Of a DNA stretch of 41,051 nucleotides, positions 33,943 through 41,051 are shown piece by piece. The translations under genes and the position numbers were made by a program. The notes beneath the pieces are model-generated. The model saw nothing but the letters and a program-made list of their open reading frames with translations, had not been told where the DNA came from and did no database searches. The stretch's first letter is position 1; each line of letters opens with the position of its first letter. This DNA comes from an uncultured Bacteroidota bacterium (GTDB taxonomy: Bacteria; Bacteroidota; Bacteroidia; Bacteroidales; GWA2-32-17), in NCBI GenBank assembly GCA_903872185.1, contig CAIQJL010000282.1, positions 1-41,051 on the forward strand, written 5' to 3'.

Positions 33943-34758
33943 TTATGGTTTAAGATTAAAATTATCTTTAAGCCAGTCTTTCAAATTATTTTCTTCAGGT
34001 TTTCCGTAAAATTCATTAATATATGAAGATGTTTCGCATAACTTTTCATTATAAGTTTTATTTTTCATCTGGTCAATAATTATTTTTACTTCCTCTTTCA
34101 ATTGATCAAGATCTGGAAAAACAGGAGTGAACACACATATAGGTGTGGAAACATATTTCTCCCCTTCTTCCATATACATTAACTTCATTTCAGTGATTTC
34201 AGGATTTGGAATTTGTTTCCCATCAACAGTTAACAATTCATTTTTTGTTATAATTAAAGTGTCTGATATGTATACAAGTTTTTTATTTATAGTTTCATTT
34301 TTATAGCTATATCTAATATAAAAATATTTTTTTTCGTCCATTGGATATGCTGCAGGACTTATCTTAATTTTAATTTTATCGAAAATCACATAATTTCCTT
34401 CAAAATAATTTTTCAGGTCGTTAGTATTAAGAATAGCTCCTCCTCCTCTTGCACTTACTTTACCAGAAGAAGGCAAAAAGTTAGATTTAGAATCCTTAAA
34501 TTCTGAAAGATTATCTGAAGTAAGCAGAAACCTACCTCTTTGTGGGTTAATTACAGCTGCACGTGATGCAACATTTTTAAATAATAAATCTTCGTTTTGA
34601 CTAAATGCTGTTCCTATGTTTAAGACAGATCCAGTACTTTGAATAACAATGTTTCCACTTACTTTAATCACTGTAAATTTGTCTTGTGCAAATGAAGTGG
34701 TTAATGTGAATTGAAAAACAAAAAATGAAAAGATTAAAAAAACATGTGATTTATTCAT
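33943..34758 (-). CDS. Exported FecR-like protein of the CHAT cluster
   Basis: The 271-residue protein has a signal peptide ending TTSFAQ. Residues about 27-105 resemble a FecR-type beta domain (VIKVSGNIVIQSTGSVLNIG, then SRAAVINPQRGRFLL). The rest is mixed, with a helical end (DQLKEEVKIIIDQMKN). No transmembrane segment after the signal is seen, so it is probably free in the periplasm. It lies 89 bp after the second CHAT gene and 58 bp before the propeller-SpoIIE gene, and may link the two. Function is inferred only from context. Confidence 0.6.
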   Translation of the reverse strand: MNKSHVFLIFSFFVFQFTLTTSFAQDKFTVIKVSGNIVIQSTGSVLNIGTAFSQNEDLLFKNVASRAAVINPQRGRFLLTSDNLSEFKDSKSNFLPSSGKVSARGGGAILNTNDLKNYFEGNYVIFDKIKIKISPAAYPMDEKKYFYIRYSYKNETINKKLVYISDTLIITKNELLTVDGKQIPNPEITEMKLMYMEEGEKYVSTPICVFTPVFPDLDQLKEEVKIIIDQMKNKTYNEKLCETSSYINEFYGKPEENNLKDWLKDNFNLKP

Positions 34759-34847
34759 TTGTCAGAATTTTAAATTTGTTGGGTAAATATACATTATTAT
34801 TTGATTTGTGAAATTATAATATTATTGATAATCTGTTATTAAAATAA

Positions 34848-37800
34848 TTACTCTATCAACACAAATGCACCCCAGAAATAAGGATCATATTTTTTTCTCA
34901 TTTCTTTTTGGGTTTCGTTAAATGACTTTCTAATATCTTTTAGTTTTAATAATTTAGTGTATAATGTTACCATAAATTCTTCGGTTTCTTTATCAGGAAC
35001 TTGCCACAAACTCATAACAATATATTTTACTCCAGCCATTTTAAATGCACGTTGTAAGCCGTAAACCCCTTCGCTACCTTTAATGTCGCCAAGGCCTGTT
35101 TCGCATGCTGAGAGAACAACCAAAGAAGTATTTTTCATATTTAATTGCGATACTTCCTGTGCTGTTAAGACTCCTTCGTCATCGATTTTGCCCCATTCGC
35201 CCGACCAAACCCGGTTTGCACCTGCAAATACCAATCCCGAACGCATCATTGGGTTTTTGTTTTGCACAAATTGCCATACGCCACAACCGCTCGAACCTCT
35301 GAAAGCAACAAGTCCCTGCTCAGTCTTTTTCACTGTTTCTTTTTTTACTTGTTCTGGATCGGGATAGAAAAAACCATGTGTTGCAATGTGCACAATATTT
35401 GGTTTTGAACATGTTTCGGTATAAAGACTTTTAAAAGCAGGTTCACTGGCTTCTTTCCCTGAATAAGATGTAACTGCTACTTTCCTTTTCTGTAATTGCT
35501 TTTGAATAATATCTTTCTCGGTTAAGGTTCCCGGAAGATATTTCCATAATTCCTGTTTAACCGAATCTGGATTATAATCGATACCACCGAAAACTGCTGC
35601 GGTTAAATTACTTTCCATAGAAAAACTTTCAGCTTTTATTAATTTTCCTGTCGTACTTACTTGTTGGAGGTTGTATTTATCGCAAAGCAATTGGTTGTCT
35701 TTTCCAAGAGCAGAAAAAGAAATTTTATTTAAAACACCCACAGGTGCATAATATACAGTAGTTATTCCGGCAAGTTGTTGCTCAAGCGGCTCCCAGATTA
35801 ACTTATATAACTCGTTGTTTATATTTTTATTTGTTCCGTATAGTTTTGAAACTTTTTGAAAATCATCGCCTTTATAAACATCAATTATTTTTTTTAATTG
35901 ATAGTCATCAAAGAGTTTAATTGTTAATGGTTTTTTATTGATGGGTGTTATTAATAGTGCTGCATAAATTGTTGTATCATCCTTAATCCCCTGATTAAAA
36001 CTCACAAATTCAATGGCTGCTTCACCCGGTTTAAGTGCTTTTTGTACATCTTCCCATTTGTAATTAAAAAGGTTTTGGATATTGGAAAAATCTGCAGATA
36101 GTTTTACCAGTTTTCGTTCTTCGTTGTTGGCTTTATTTTCAAAATCGGCGATTAATGAATCGCGGTTTTTTTCTTCTGAACCTTGTAATGTTGAGATCTG
36201 ATTACGGTATTGTTTAAGTAAAAAATATGTATTTTTCAAAGCAGTGTCTTGACTGTTATATACAGCATTAAGCATGTTTTGTGTGCTTTTTAACAAAAGT
36301 CCTTTTAAAATAAGTTCGTTATTGTAACATAAGCCCGAAAGGCTGTCGTTTTGTTTGGGGTAGTTTATATTAAACGAATTAAGATCGTTAAAAACAGATT
36401 TTGTTTTGTCGAGATAAAGTTCTTTATCTTTTTCGCTAAGTATAGTAAAATTATCTTTGAGTAAGTTTAATGTTATATCATGTGATTTTAAAAACAAAGG
36501 CATCGCTTTTTCTATTTCATTATTCTTAATGTATGCTTTTGCAAGTTGTGGGTAAAACAAAGCTAACTCCGAATTATCTCCAAGTTCTTCATAAATGTTC
36601 AATGAACGTTCATAATACGATAATGCAAGAGAATAATTGCCTTGATTCCATGCAACAGCACCAATATTATTCATACTTATAGAAATCCCTGATTTGTCGT
36701 TAAGTTCTTCTTTAATTTTCATTGAGCGCATATGATATGATAATGCAAGAGGATAATTGCCTTCGTCAGTAGCAATAATACCAAGATTCATCAAACAGTT
36801 AGAAATTGTTTTTTTGTCACCAAGTTCTTCAGAAATTTTCAATGAACGTTCATAATAGAATAAAGCAGAAGAATAATTGCCTTGATTCCATGCAATAACA
36901 CCAAGATTATTCATACATCCAGAGATCATTCTTTTGTCACTTAGTTCTTCAGAAATTTTCAATGAACGTTTAAAATACGATAATCCAACAGAGAAATTTC
37001 CTTGATCACAGGCAACATTGCCAAGATTATTCAAACAGTAAGAAATTCCTTTTTTGTCGCCAAGTTCTTCATCAATTTTCAGTGAACGTTCATAATACGA
37101 TATTGCATTAGGATAATTGCCTTGATTCCATTCAACAATGCCAATATCATTCAAACAGCTAGAGATTCCTTGTTTGTTGTCAAGTTCTTCATCAATTTTT
37201 AAAGTACGCTCGTAATACGATATCGCAATAGAATAATTACCTTGGTAATTAGCAATAATACCAAGATTGTGCAAACATTTAGAAATGCCTATTTTATCGC
37301 CAAGTTCTTCTGACATTATCAGCGAACGCTCATAATACGCTATTGCATCAGGATAAACGCCCTGATCACTGGCAACATTGCCTAGATTATTTAAACATCC
37401 AGAAATTCCTTTTTTGTCACCAAGTTCTTCATAAATTTTTAATGTACGTTCATAATAAAAATTCGCAATAGAATTATTGCCTTGCCTATATGTAAGATTG
37501 CCAAGATTCATCAAACATTTAGAAATACCTTGTTTGTTCCCAAGTTCTTCCATAATTTTCAATGAATGCGTATAATAAAATATTGCTTCTGAATAATTGT
37601 TTCGAACATTAGCAACATTTCCAATATATCTCAAAGCATTAGCATTTGTTTTTGTTTTATTTGGATTTTTTTTAATTCTTTCTGTATTAAATATAGTATC
37701 GGAAATACTGCTGTACCACCAAATAGCTGAATCTGGTTTTATGCTTTGATATAATTGACCAATATTTATACAAACCTGCATCCTCGCAGTATCTGCATCG

Positions 37801-37922
37801 GTACCATTTAATGGAGGCGTTGTATTTAGGATTGTTTTTAAAGAGTCAATTTTTCTATAATCCTGTGCTTTTAAAAAGCAGGAACAAAAAAGGATTAATG
37901 CAATTAGCAATACGTTTTTCAT
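34848..37922 (-). CDS. Exported TPR-CHAT protease (paralogue 1)
   Basis: The 1024-residue protein starts with the signal MKNVLLIALILFCSCFLKAQ. Nine tandem 40-residue TPRs run from residue 97 to 456, each like NYSIAISYYERTLKIDEELD; a tenth, diverged one follows. A helical linker (about 500-620) leads to the CHAT caspase-fold domain (about 625-1024). The catalytic dyad is H849 in VHIATHGFF and C940 in LSACETGLGD. CHAT enzymes are cysteine proteases usually switched on when the TPR part binds a partner. The signal peptide indicates action outside the cytoplasm, unlike the CRISPR-linked TPR-CHAT enzymes. It is 9 bp downstream of paralogue 2. Confidence 0.93.
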   Translation of the reverse strand: MKNVLLIALILFCSCFLKAQDYRKIDSLKTILNTTPPLNGTDADTARMQVCINIGQLYQSIKPDSAIWWYSSISDTIFNTERIKKNPNKTKTNANALRYIGNVANVRNNYSEAIFYYTHSLKIMEELGNKQGISKCLMNLGNLTYRQGNNSIANFYYERTLKIYEELGDKKGISGCLNNLGNVASDQGVYPDAIAYYERSLIMSEELGDKIGISKCLHNLGIIANYQGNYSIAISYYERTLKIDEELDNKQGISSCLNDIGIVEWNQGNYPNAISYYERSLKIDEELGDKKGISYCLNNLGNVACDQGNFSVGLSYFKRSLKISEELSDKRMISGCMNNLGVIAWNQGNYSSALFYYERSLKISEELGDKKTISNCLMNLGIIATDEGNYPLALSYHMRSMKIKEELNDKSGISISMNNIGAVAWNQGNYSLALSYYERSLNIYEELGDNSELALFYPQLAKAYIKNNEIEKAMPLFLKSHDITLNLLKDNFTILSEKDKELYLDKTKSVFNDLNSFNINYPKQNDSLSGLCYNNELILKGLLLKSTQNMLNAVYNSQDTALKNTYFLLKQYRNQISTLQGSEEKNRDSLIADFENKANNEERKLVKLSADFSNIQNLFNYKWEDVQKALKPGEAAIEFVSFNQGIKDDTTIYAALLITPINKKPLTIKLFDDYQLKKIIDVYKGDDFQKVSKLYGTNKNINNELYKLIWEPLEQQLAGITTVYYAPVGVLNKISFSALGKDNQLLCDKYNLQQVSTTGKLIKAESFSMESNLTAAVFGGIDYNPDSVKQELWKYLPGTLTEKDIIQKQLQKRKVAVTSYSGKEASEPAFKSLYTETCSKPNIVHIATHGFFYPDPEQVKKETVKKTEQGLVAFRGSSGCGVWQFVQNKNPMMRSGLVFAGANRVWSGEWGKIDDEGVLTAQEVSQLNMKNTSLVVLSACETGLGDIKGSEGVYGLQRAFKMAGVKYIVMSLWQVPDKETEEFMVTLYTKLLKLKDIRKSFNETQKEMRKKYDPYFWGAFVLIE
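36555..37634 (-). repeat. Nine 120-bp coding repeats (TPRs) in CHAT paralogue 1
   Basis: Nine units of 40 codons, register starting at residue 97, with the conserved phrases LNNLG, QGNY and YYERSLKI-EELGDK. The repetition is visible as DNA too, which favours unit gain and loss by recombination. Confidence 0.9.
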
Positions 37923-37931
37923 TATGTTATT

Positions 37932-40886
37932 TTATTCTATTAAAACAAAAGCACCCCAGAAATAAGGATCATATTTTTGCATCATTTCTTTTTGGGTTTC
38001 GTTAAAAGCAATTCGAATGTCTTTTGTTTTTAAAAGTTTTGTATAAAACATTGCCATAAATCCCATTGTTTCTTTGTCAGGTACCTGCCATAAACTCATA
38101 ACAATATATCTAACACCAGCCATTTTAAATGCACGTTGTAAACCGTAAACTCCTTCGCTACCTTTAATGTCGCCAAGGCCTGTTTCGCATGCTGAGAGAA
38201 CAACCAAAGAAGTATTTTTCATATTTAATTGCGATACTTCCTGAGCTGTTAAAACACCTTCGTCATCGGTCTTACCCCATTCGCCAGACCAAACCCGGTT
38301 TGCACCTGCAAATACCAATCCCGAACGCATCATTGGGTTTTTATTTTGCACAAATTGCCATACACCACAACCGCCCGAACCTCTGAAAGCAACAAGTCCT
38401 TGCTCTGTCTTTCTCACTGTTTCTTTTTTTACTTGTTCTGGATCGGGATAGAAAAAACCATGTGTTGCAATGTGCACAATATTTGGTTTTAAACCTTTGT
38501 CAGTAAAAAGACTTTTAAAAACCGTTTCGCTGGCTTCTTTCCCTGAATAAGATGTAACTACAACTTTCTTTTTCTGTAATTGCTTTTGAATAATATCTTT
38601 CTCGGTTAAGGTTCCCGGAAGATATTTCCATAATTCCTGTTTAACCGAATCTGGATTATAATCGATGCCACCGAAAACTGCTGCGGTAAGGTTATTATTA
38701 AGATTTAGTGGCTCTGGGTTTATTAATTTTCTAGTTGAGCTGACTTGTTGTAAATTATATTTATCACAAAGTAATTTGTTATTATTCCCAAGTGCAGCAA
38801 AAGAAATATTATTAAGTACACCTACAGGGGCATAATAAACAGTTGTAATTCCTAAAAGATCTTTTTCTAGTGGTTGCCAAATTAACTTATATAATTCATT
38901 GTTTACATTTTGATTTGTTCCATATAGCTTTGAAACTTTTTGATAGTCATCGCCTTTACAATCATTAATTATTTTTTTTAATTGAGACTCATTAAATAGT
39001 TTAATTACTTTAGGTTTTTTACTCTCAGCTGAAATCATTAATGCTACATAAACTACTGTATCATTTTTTTCTCCCTGAGTTAATCTGACAAATTCAATAG
39101 CTACTTCGCCTTTTTTAAGATTTTTTTGTACATTTTCCCATTTGTAATTAAATAGGTTTTGTATGTCTGAAAATTCTGACGAAAGTTTCACTAGTTTTCG
39201 CTCTTCTTCGTTTGCTTTTTTTTCTAATATTTCCAATTTGCTTTCACTTTCTTCTAAAGTCAACCCCTCAAGTGCGATAATTTGATTTCTAACTTGCTTT
39301 AGACGATAATAAGAGTTACTAAGCACTGTATCATTACTATTGCGTGCAGCATTAAGCATATTGCGGGTAGATTTAAGTAATAGTCCTTTTAATATCATTT
39401 CGTTGTTATAACAGATTCCAGAAAGACTATCACTTAGTTCTGGGTAACTTAAATTAAAACAATGAATATCATTGAAAATTATCATTGTTTTATTAAGGTA
39501 GAGTTCTTTTTCTTTCTCGCTGAGAATGGAAAAGTTATTGCGAAGTATTGCAATAGTAAAACCTAATGATCTCAAATAAAGTGATAGAGCTTCTTTAGGT
39601 TTGTTTATATTGACATAAGCCCAAGCAAGATTTGGATAATCAGATGCCAAACCTGCCACATCGCCCAATTCTTCTTTTATTTTTAGGCTTCTTTCATAAT
39701 ATTCCGAAGCTTTCGAAAAGTCGAGCTGAGAAACATAAACGATACCTATATTATTTAAGCAATTTGAAATCACCATTTTGTCACCCAATTCCTCGTCAAT
39801 TTTCATGCTTTTTTCGAAGTTCTCCATAGCTTTAGTATAATCGCCCTGATTTTTATAGATAAGACCTAAATTGTTAAATGAAATGGAAATTCCTTTTTTG
39901 TATCCCAACTCTTTGGCAATTATCAAACTTTTTTCGAAGTACTCAATGGCATTAGTGATTTCGTATTTATAATTATATACAATACCAATATTGTTCAGAC
40001 AATTAGAAATTTCTAGTCTGTTGCCTAATTCTTCAAAATTTTTCAGACTTTTTTGTAAATACTCCAAAGCATTGTCATAGTTTCCTTGCCTCTCATACAC
40101 ATCACTGAGAGCGTAAATGCAACTGAAAATTCCTCGTTTATCACTCAATTCTTCTTTAATTTTTAAACTTTTTTCGAAGTAATCAGTAGCTTTTGGATAA
40201 TCACACTGATTCTTATAGACATTGCCCATATTGATTAGGCAATTGGAAATGCCTGTTTTATCGCCCAATTCTGTATTAATTTTTAAACTTTTTTCGTAAT
40301 ACTCATTGGCTTTAGTATAATCTCCCTGCTCAGAATATAAAATACCTATATTATTTAAATTATTTGATATGCCATCTTTATAACCAAATTCTTCATTTAT
40401 TTTAAGGCTTTTTTCGTAATATTCAGATGCTTTGATATAATCACCCTGATTTCTATATACCATTCCGAGATTGCCAATACAACTTGCAATGCCTTTTTTA
40501 TAACCTAATTCTTGATTTATTTTTAAAACTCGCATAAAAAATGATATTGTTAATGAGTAATTACCTTTGTAATAGGCAACAACACCCAAATCATAAAATG
40601 CGTTAGAATTTTGTCTTGCTTTTCCTGGGTATTTTTTAATTTCTTCTGCATTAAAAACAGTATCGGCAACGGAAGTAAACCACCATACCGCGGAGTCTGG
40701 TTTTGTTTTTTGATATGCTAACCCTATACCTAAACTCAGTTTCATTCTAGCAGTATCTACATCTGTACCATTTAATGGAGGCGTTGTATTAAGGATTATT
40801 TTAAGCGAGTCAATTTTTTTATAATCCTGTGCTTTTAAAAAGCAGGAACAAAAAAGGATTAATGCAATTAGCAATACGTTTTTCAC
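37932..40886 (-). CDS. Exported TPR-CHAT protease (paralogue 2)
   Basis: The 984-residue protein begins with GTG; the first 18 codons are otherwise the same as in paralogue 1. Eight 40-residue TPRs (97-416; phrases such as DYTKANEYYEKSLKI) plus a diverged ninth are followed by the same linker and CHAT domain. The dyad is H809 in VHIATHGFF and C900 in LSACETGLGD. It is exactly 40 residues shorter than paralogue 1, one TPR. The TPR sequences have diverged strongly, while the signal region (66 nt) and the catalytic-Cys region (92 nt) look identical by eye. It is the first intact gene of the cluster. Confidence 0.93.
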   Translation of the reverse strand: MKNVLLIALILFCSCFLKAQDYKKIDSLKIILNTTPPLNGTDVDTARMKLSLGIGLAYQKTKPDSAVWWFTSVADTVFNAEEIKKYPGKARQNSNAFYDLGVVAYYKGNYSLTISFFMRVLKINQELGYKKGIASCIGNLGMVYRNQGDYIKASEYYEKSLKINEEFGYKDGISNNLNNIGILYSEQGDYTKANEYYEKSLKINTELGDKTGISNCLINMGNVYKNQCDYPKATDYFEKSLKIKEELSDKRGIFSCIYALSDVYERQGNYDNALEYLQKSLKNFEELGNRLEISNCLNNIGIVYNYKYEITNAIEYFEKSLIIAKELGYKKGISISFNNLGLIYKNQGDYTKAMENFEKSMKIDEELGDKMVISNCLNNIGIVYVSQLDFSKASEYYERSLKIKEELGDVAGLASDYPNLAWAYVNINKPKEALSLYLRSLGFTIAILRNNFSILSEKEKELYLNKTMIIFNDIHCFNLSYPELSDSLSGICYNNEMILKGLLLKSTRNMLNAARNSNDTVLSNSYYRLKQVRNQIIALEGLTLEESESKLEILEKKANEEERKLVKLSSEFSDIQNLFNYKWENVQKNLKKGEVAIEFVRLTQGEKNDTVVYVALMISAESKKPKVIKLFNESQLKKIINDCKGDDYQKVSKLYGTNQNVNNELYKLIWQPLEKDLLGITTVYYAPVGVLNNISFAALGNNNKLLCDKYNLQQVSSTRKLINPEPLNLNNNLTAAVFGGIDYNPDSVKQELWKYLPGTLTEKDIIQKQLQKKKVVVTSYSGKEASETVFKSLFTDKGLKPNIVHIATHGFFYPDPEQVKKETVRKTEQGLVAFRGSGGCGVWQFVQNKNPMMRSGLVFAGANRVWSGEWGKTDDEGVLTAQEVSQLNMKNTSLVVLSACETGLGDIKGSEGVYGLQRAFKMAGVRYIVMSLWQVPDKETMGFMAMFYTKLLKTKDIRIAFNETQKEMMQKYDPYFWGAFVLIE
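39639..40598 (-). repeat. Eight 120-bp coding repeats (TPRs) in CHAT paralogue 2
   Basis: Eight 40-codon units in the same register (from residue 97) as paralogue 1, but with a distinct consensus (GDYTKA-EYYEKSLKI). A ninth diverged unit follows. Confidence 0.88.
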
Positions 40887-40902
40887 TTTGTTATTTATTA
40901 TT

Positions 40903-41051
40903 TAATCAAAACAAATACTTCTATCCTTTGTCAGGCTCAGGATTTTTTTACTTTATTAGAACAAAGAATTATAATAATGTGTATCATATTTTTTTCATAT
41001 TTCCTTTTAGATTTCAGTAAATTGTATAAAATCGAACAATACAATTAAACA
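40903..41051 (-). pseudogene. Decayed 3' end of a third CHAT gene
   Basis: Read on the minus strand, 41025-40952 gives FTEI-stop-KEI-stop-KKYD, then THYYNSLF. This matches the CHAT end FNETQKEMRKKYDPYFWGAF of the intact genes, with stop codons in place of Q and R. A second match, VFVLIK then stop, at 40920-40903 resembles the last codons (AFVLIE). Between the two lies about 30 nt containing CCTGAGCCTGACAAAGGAT, like the intergenic repeat at 323-347. The rest would lie beyond the window. It suggests that the tandem CHAT array was once longer. Confidence 0.7.

Noticed and set aside
35083-35367. Plus-strand reading frames inside the CHAT genes (also 38189-38386)
   Set aside because: They mirror the conserved CHAT coding sequence on the other strand and have no start signals or family features.
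36555-37634. CRISPR-like regular repeats
   Set aside because: The 120-bp period is coding and gives 40-residue TPRs; there are no unique spacers of CRISPR length.
30447-41051. A genomic island inserted at the 3' end of ssrA
   Set aside because: ssrA is a common integration site, but no integrase gene and no second copy of the ssrA 3' end were seen in the window.

Overview
The window looks like chromosomal DNA of a Bacteroidota bacterium, probably near the Bacteroidales. The evidence is the low GC content, many envelope proteins whose signal peptides end in AQ or SQ, several promoters with the Bacteroidota -7 box TAnnTTTG, a CarbopepD_reg/TonB-dependent receptor, two SpoIIE-type phosphatases and a tmRNA tag ending in ALAA. 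No integrase, transposase, CRISPR array, rRNA or ordinary tRNA was seen. No gene-free stretch exceeds 300 bases.

Region 1 (1-14.7 kb) is mostly housekeeping and envelope genes. It holds the tail of an ATP-grasp ligase, a GNAT acetyltransferase, a small outer-membrane barrel, an OB-fold-like protein, an M14 carboxypeptidase and an Hsp20 chaperone. These are followed by a delta-60 repeat protein, an MFS transporter, two alpha/beta-hydrolase lipoproteins (one with a TPR-like tail), a YgiQ-type radical SAM protein, an aminotransferase, AroE and Nth. Intergenic inverted repeats occur at 282-347, 7444-7545 and 11770-11793.

Region 2 (14.7-24.3 kb) holds a TonB-dependent receptor, a MORN-repeat (YwqK-like) protein, a YfiR-coiled coil-SpoIIE fusion, a small cysteine-containing lipoprotein and sucB/sucA of the 2-oxoglutarate dehydrogenase complex.

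Region 3 (24.4-30.0 kb, minus strand) is a tight four-gene operon behind a clear promoter at 29987-30017: a small lipoprotein, an outer-membrane barrel, a VWA-like lipoprotein and a WD40-caspase (C14) protein. All four carry export signals. The tmRNA gene ssrA (30057-30446) diverges from it.

Region 4 (30.6-41.05 kb, minus strand) is a second cluster. It has two tandem exported TPR-CHAT proteases 9 bp apart, a FecR-like exported protein, and a beta-propeller/Y_Y_Y/SpoIIE sensor phosphatase. A decayed third CHAT 3' end lies at the window edge. The two CHAT paralogues are nearly identical in signal peptide and protease core, have diverged TPRs, and differ in length by exactly one 40-residue TPR.

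The most unusual feature is three exported caspase-fold proteins (one C14, two CHAT) within 17 kb, with a SpoIIE phosphatase among them. I infer an envelope-facing recognition and proteolysis system with changeable TPR or WD40 sensing parts. Its trigger and substrates cannot be read from the sequence.
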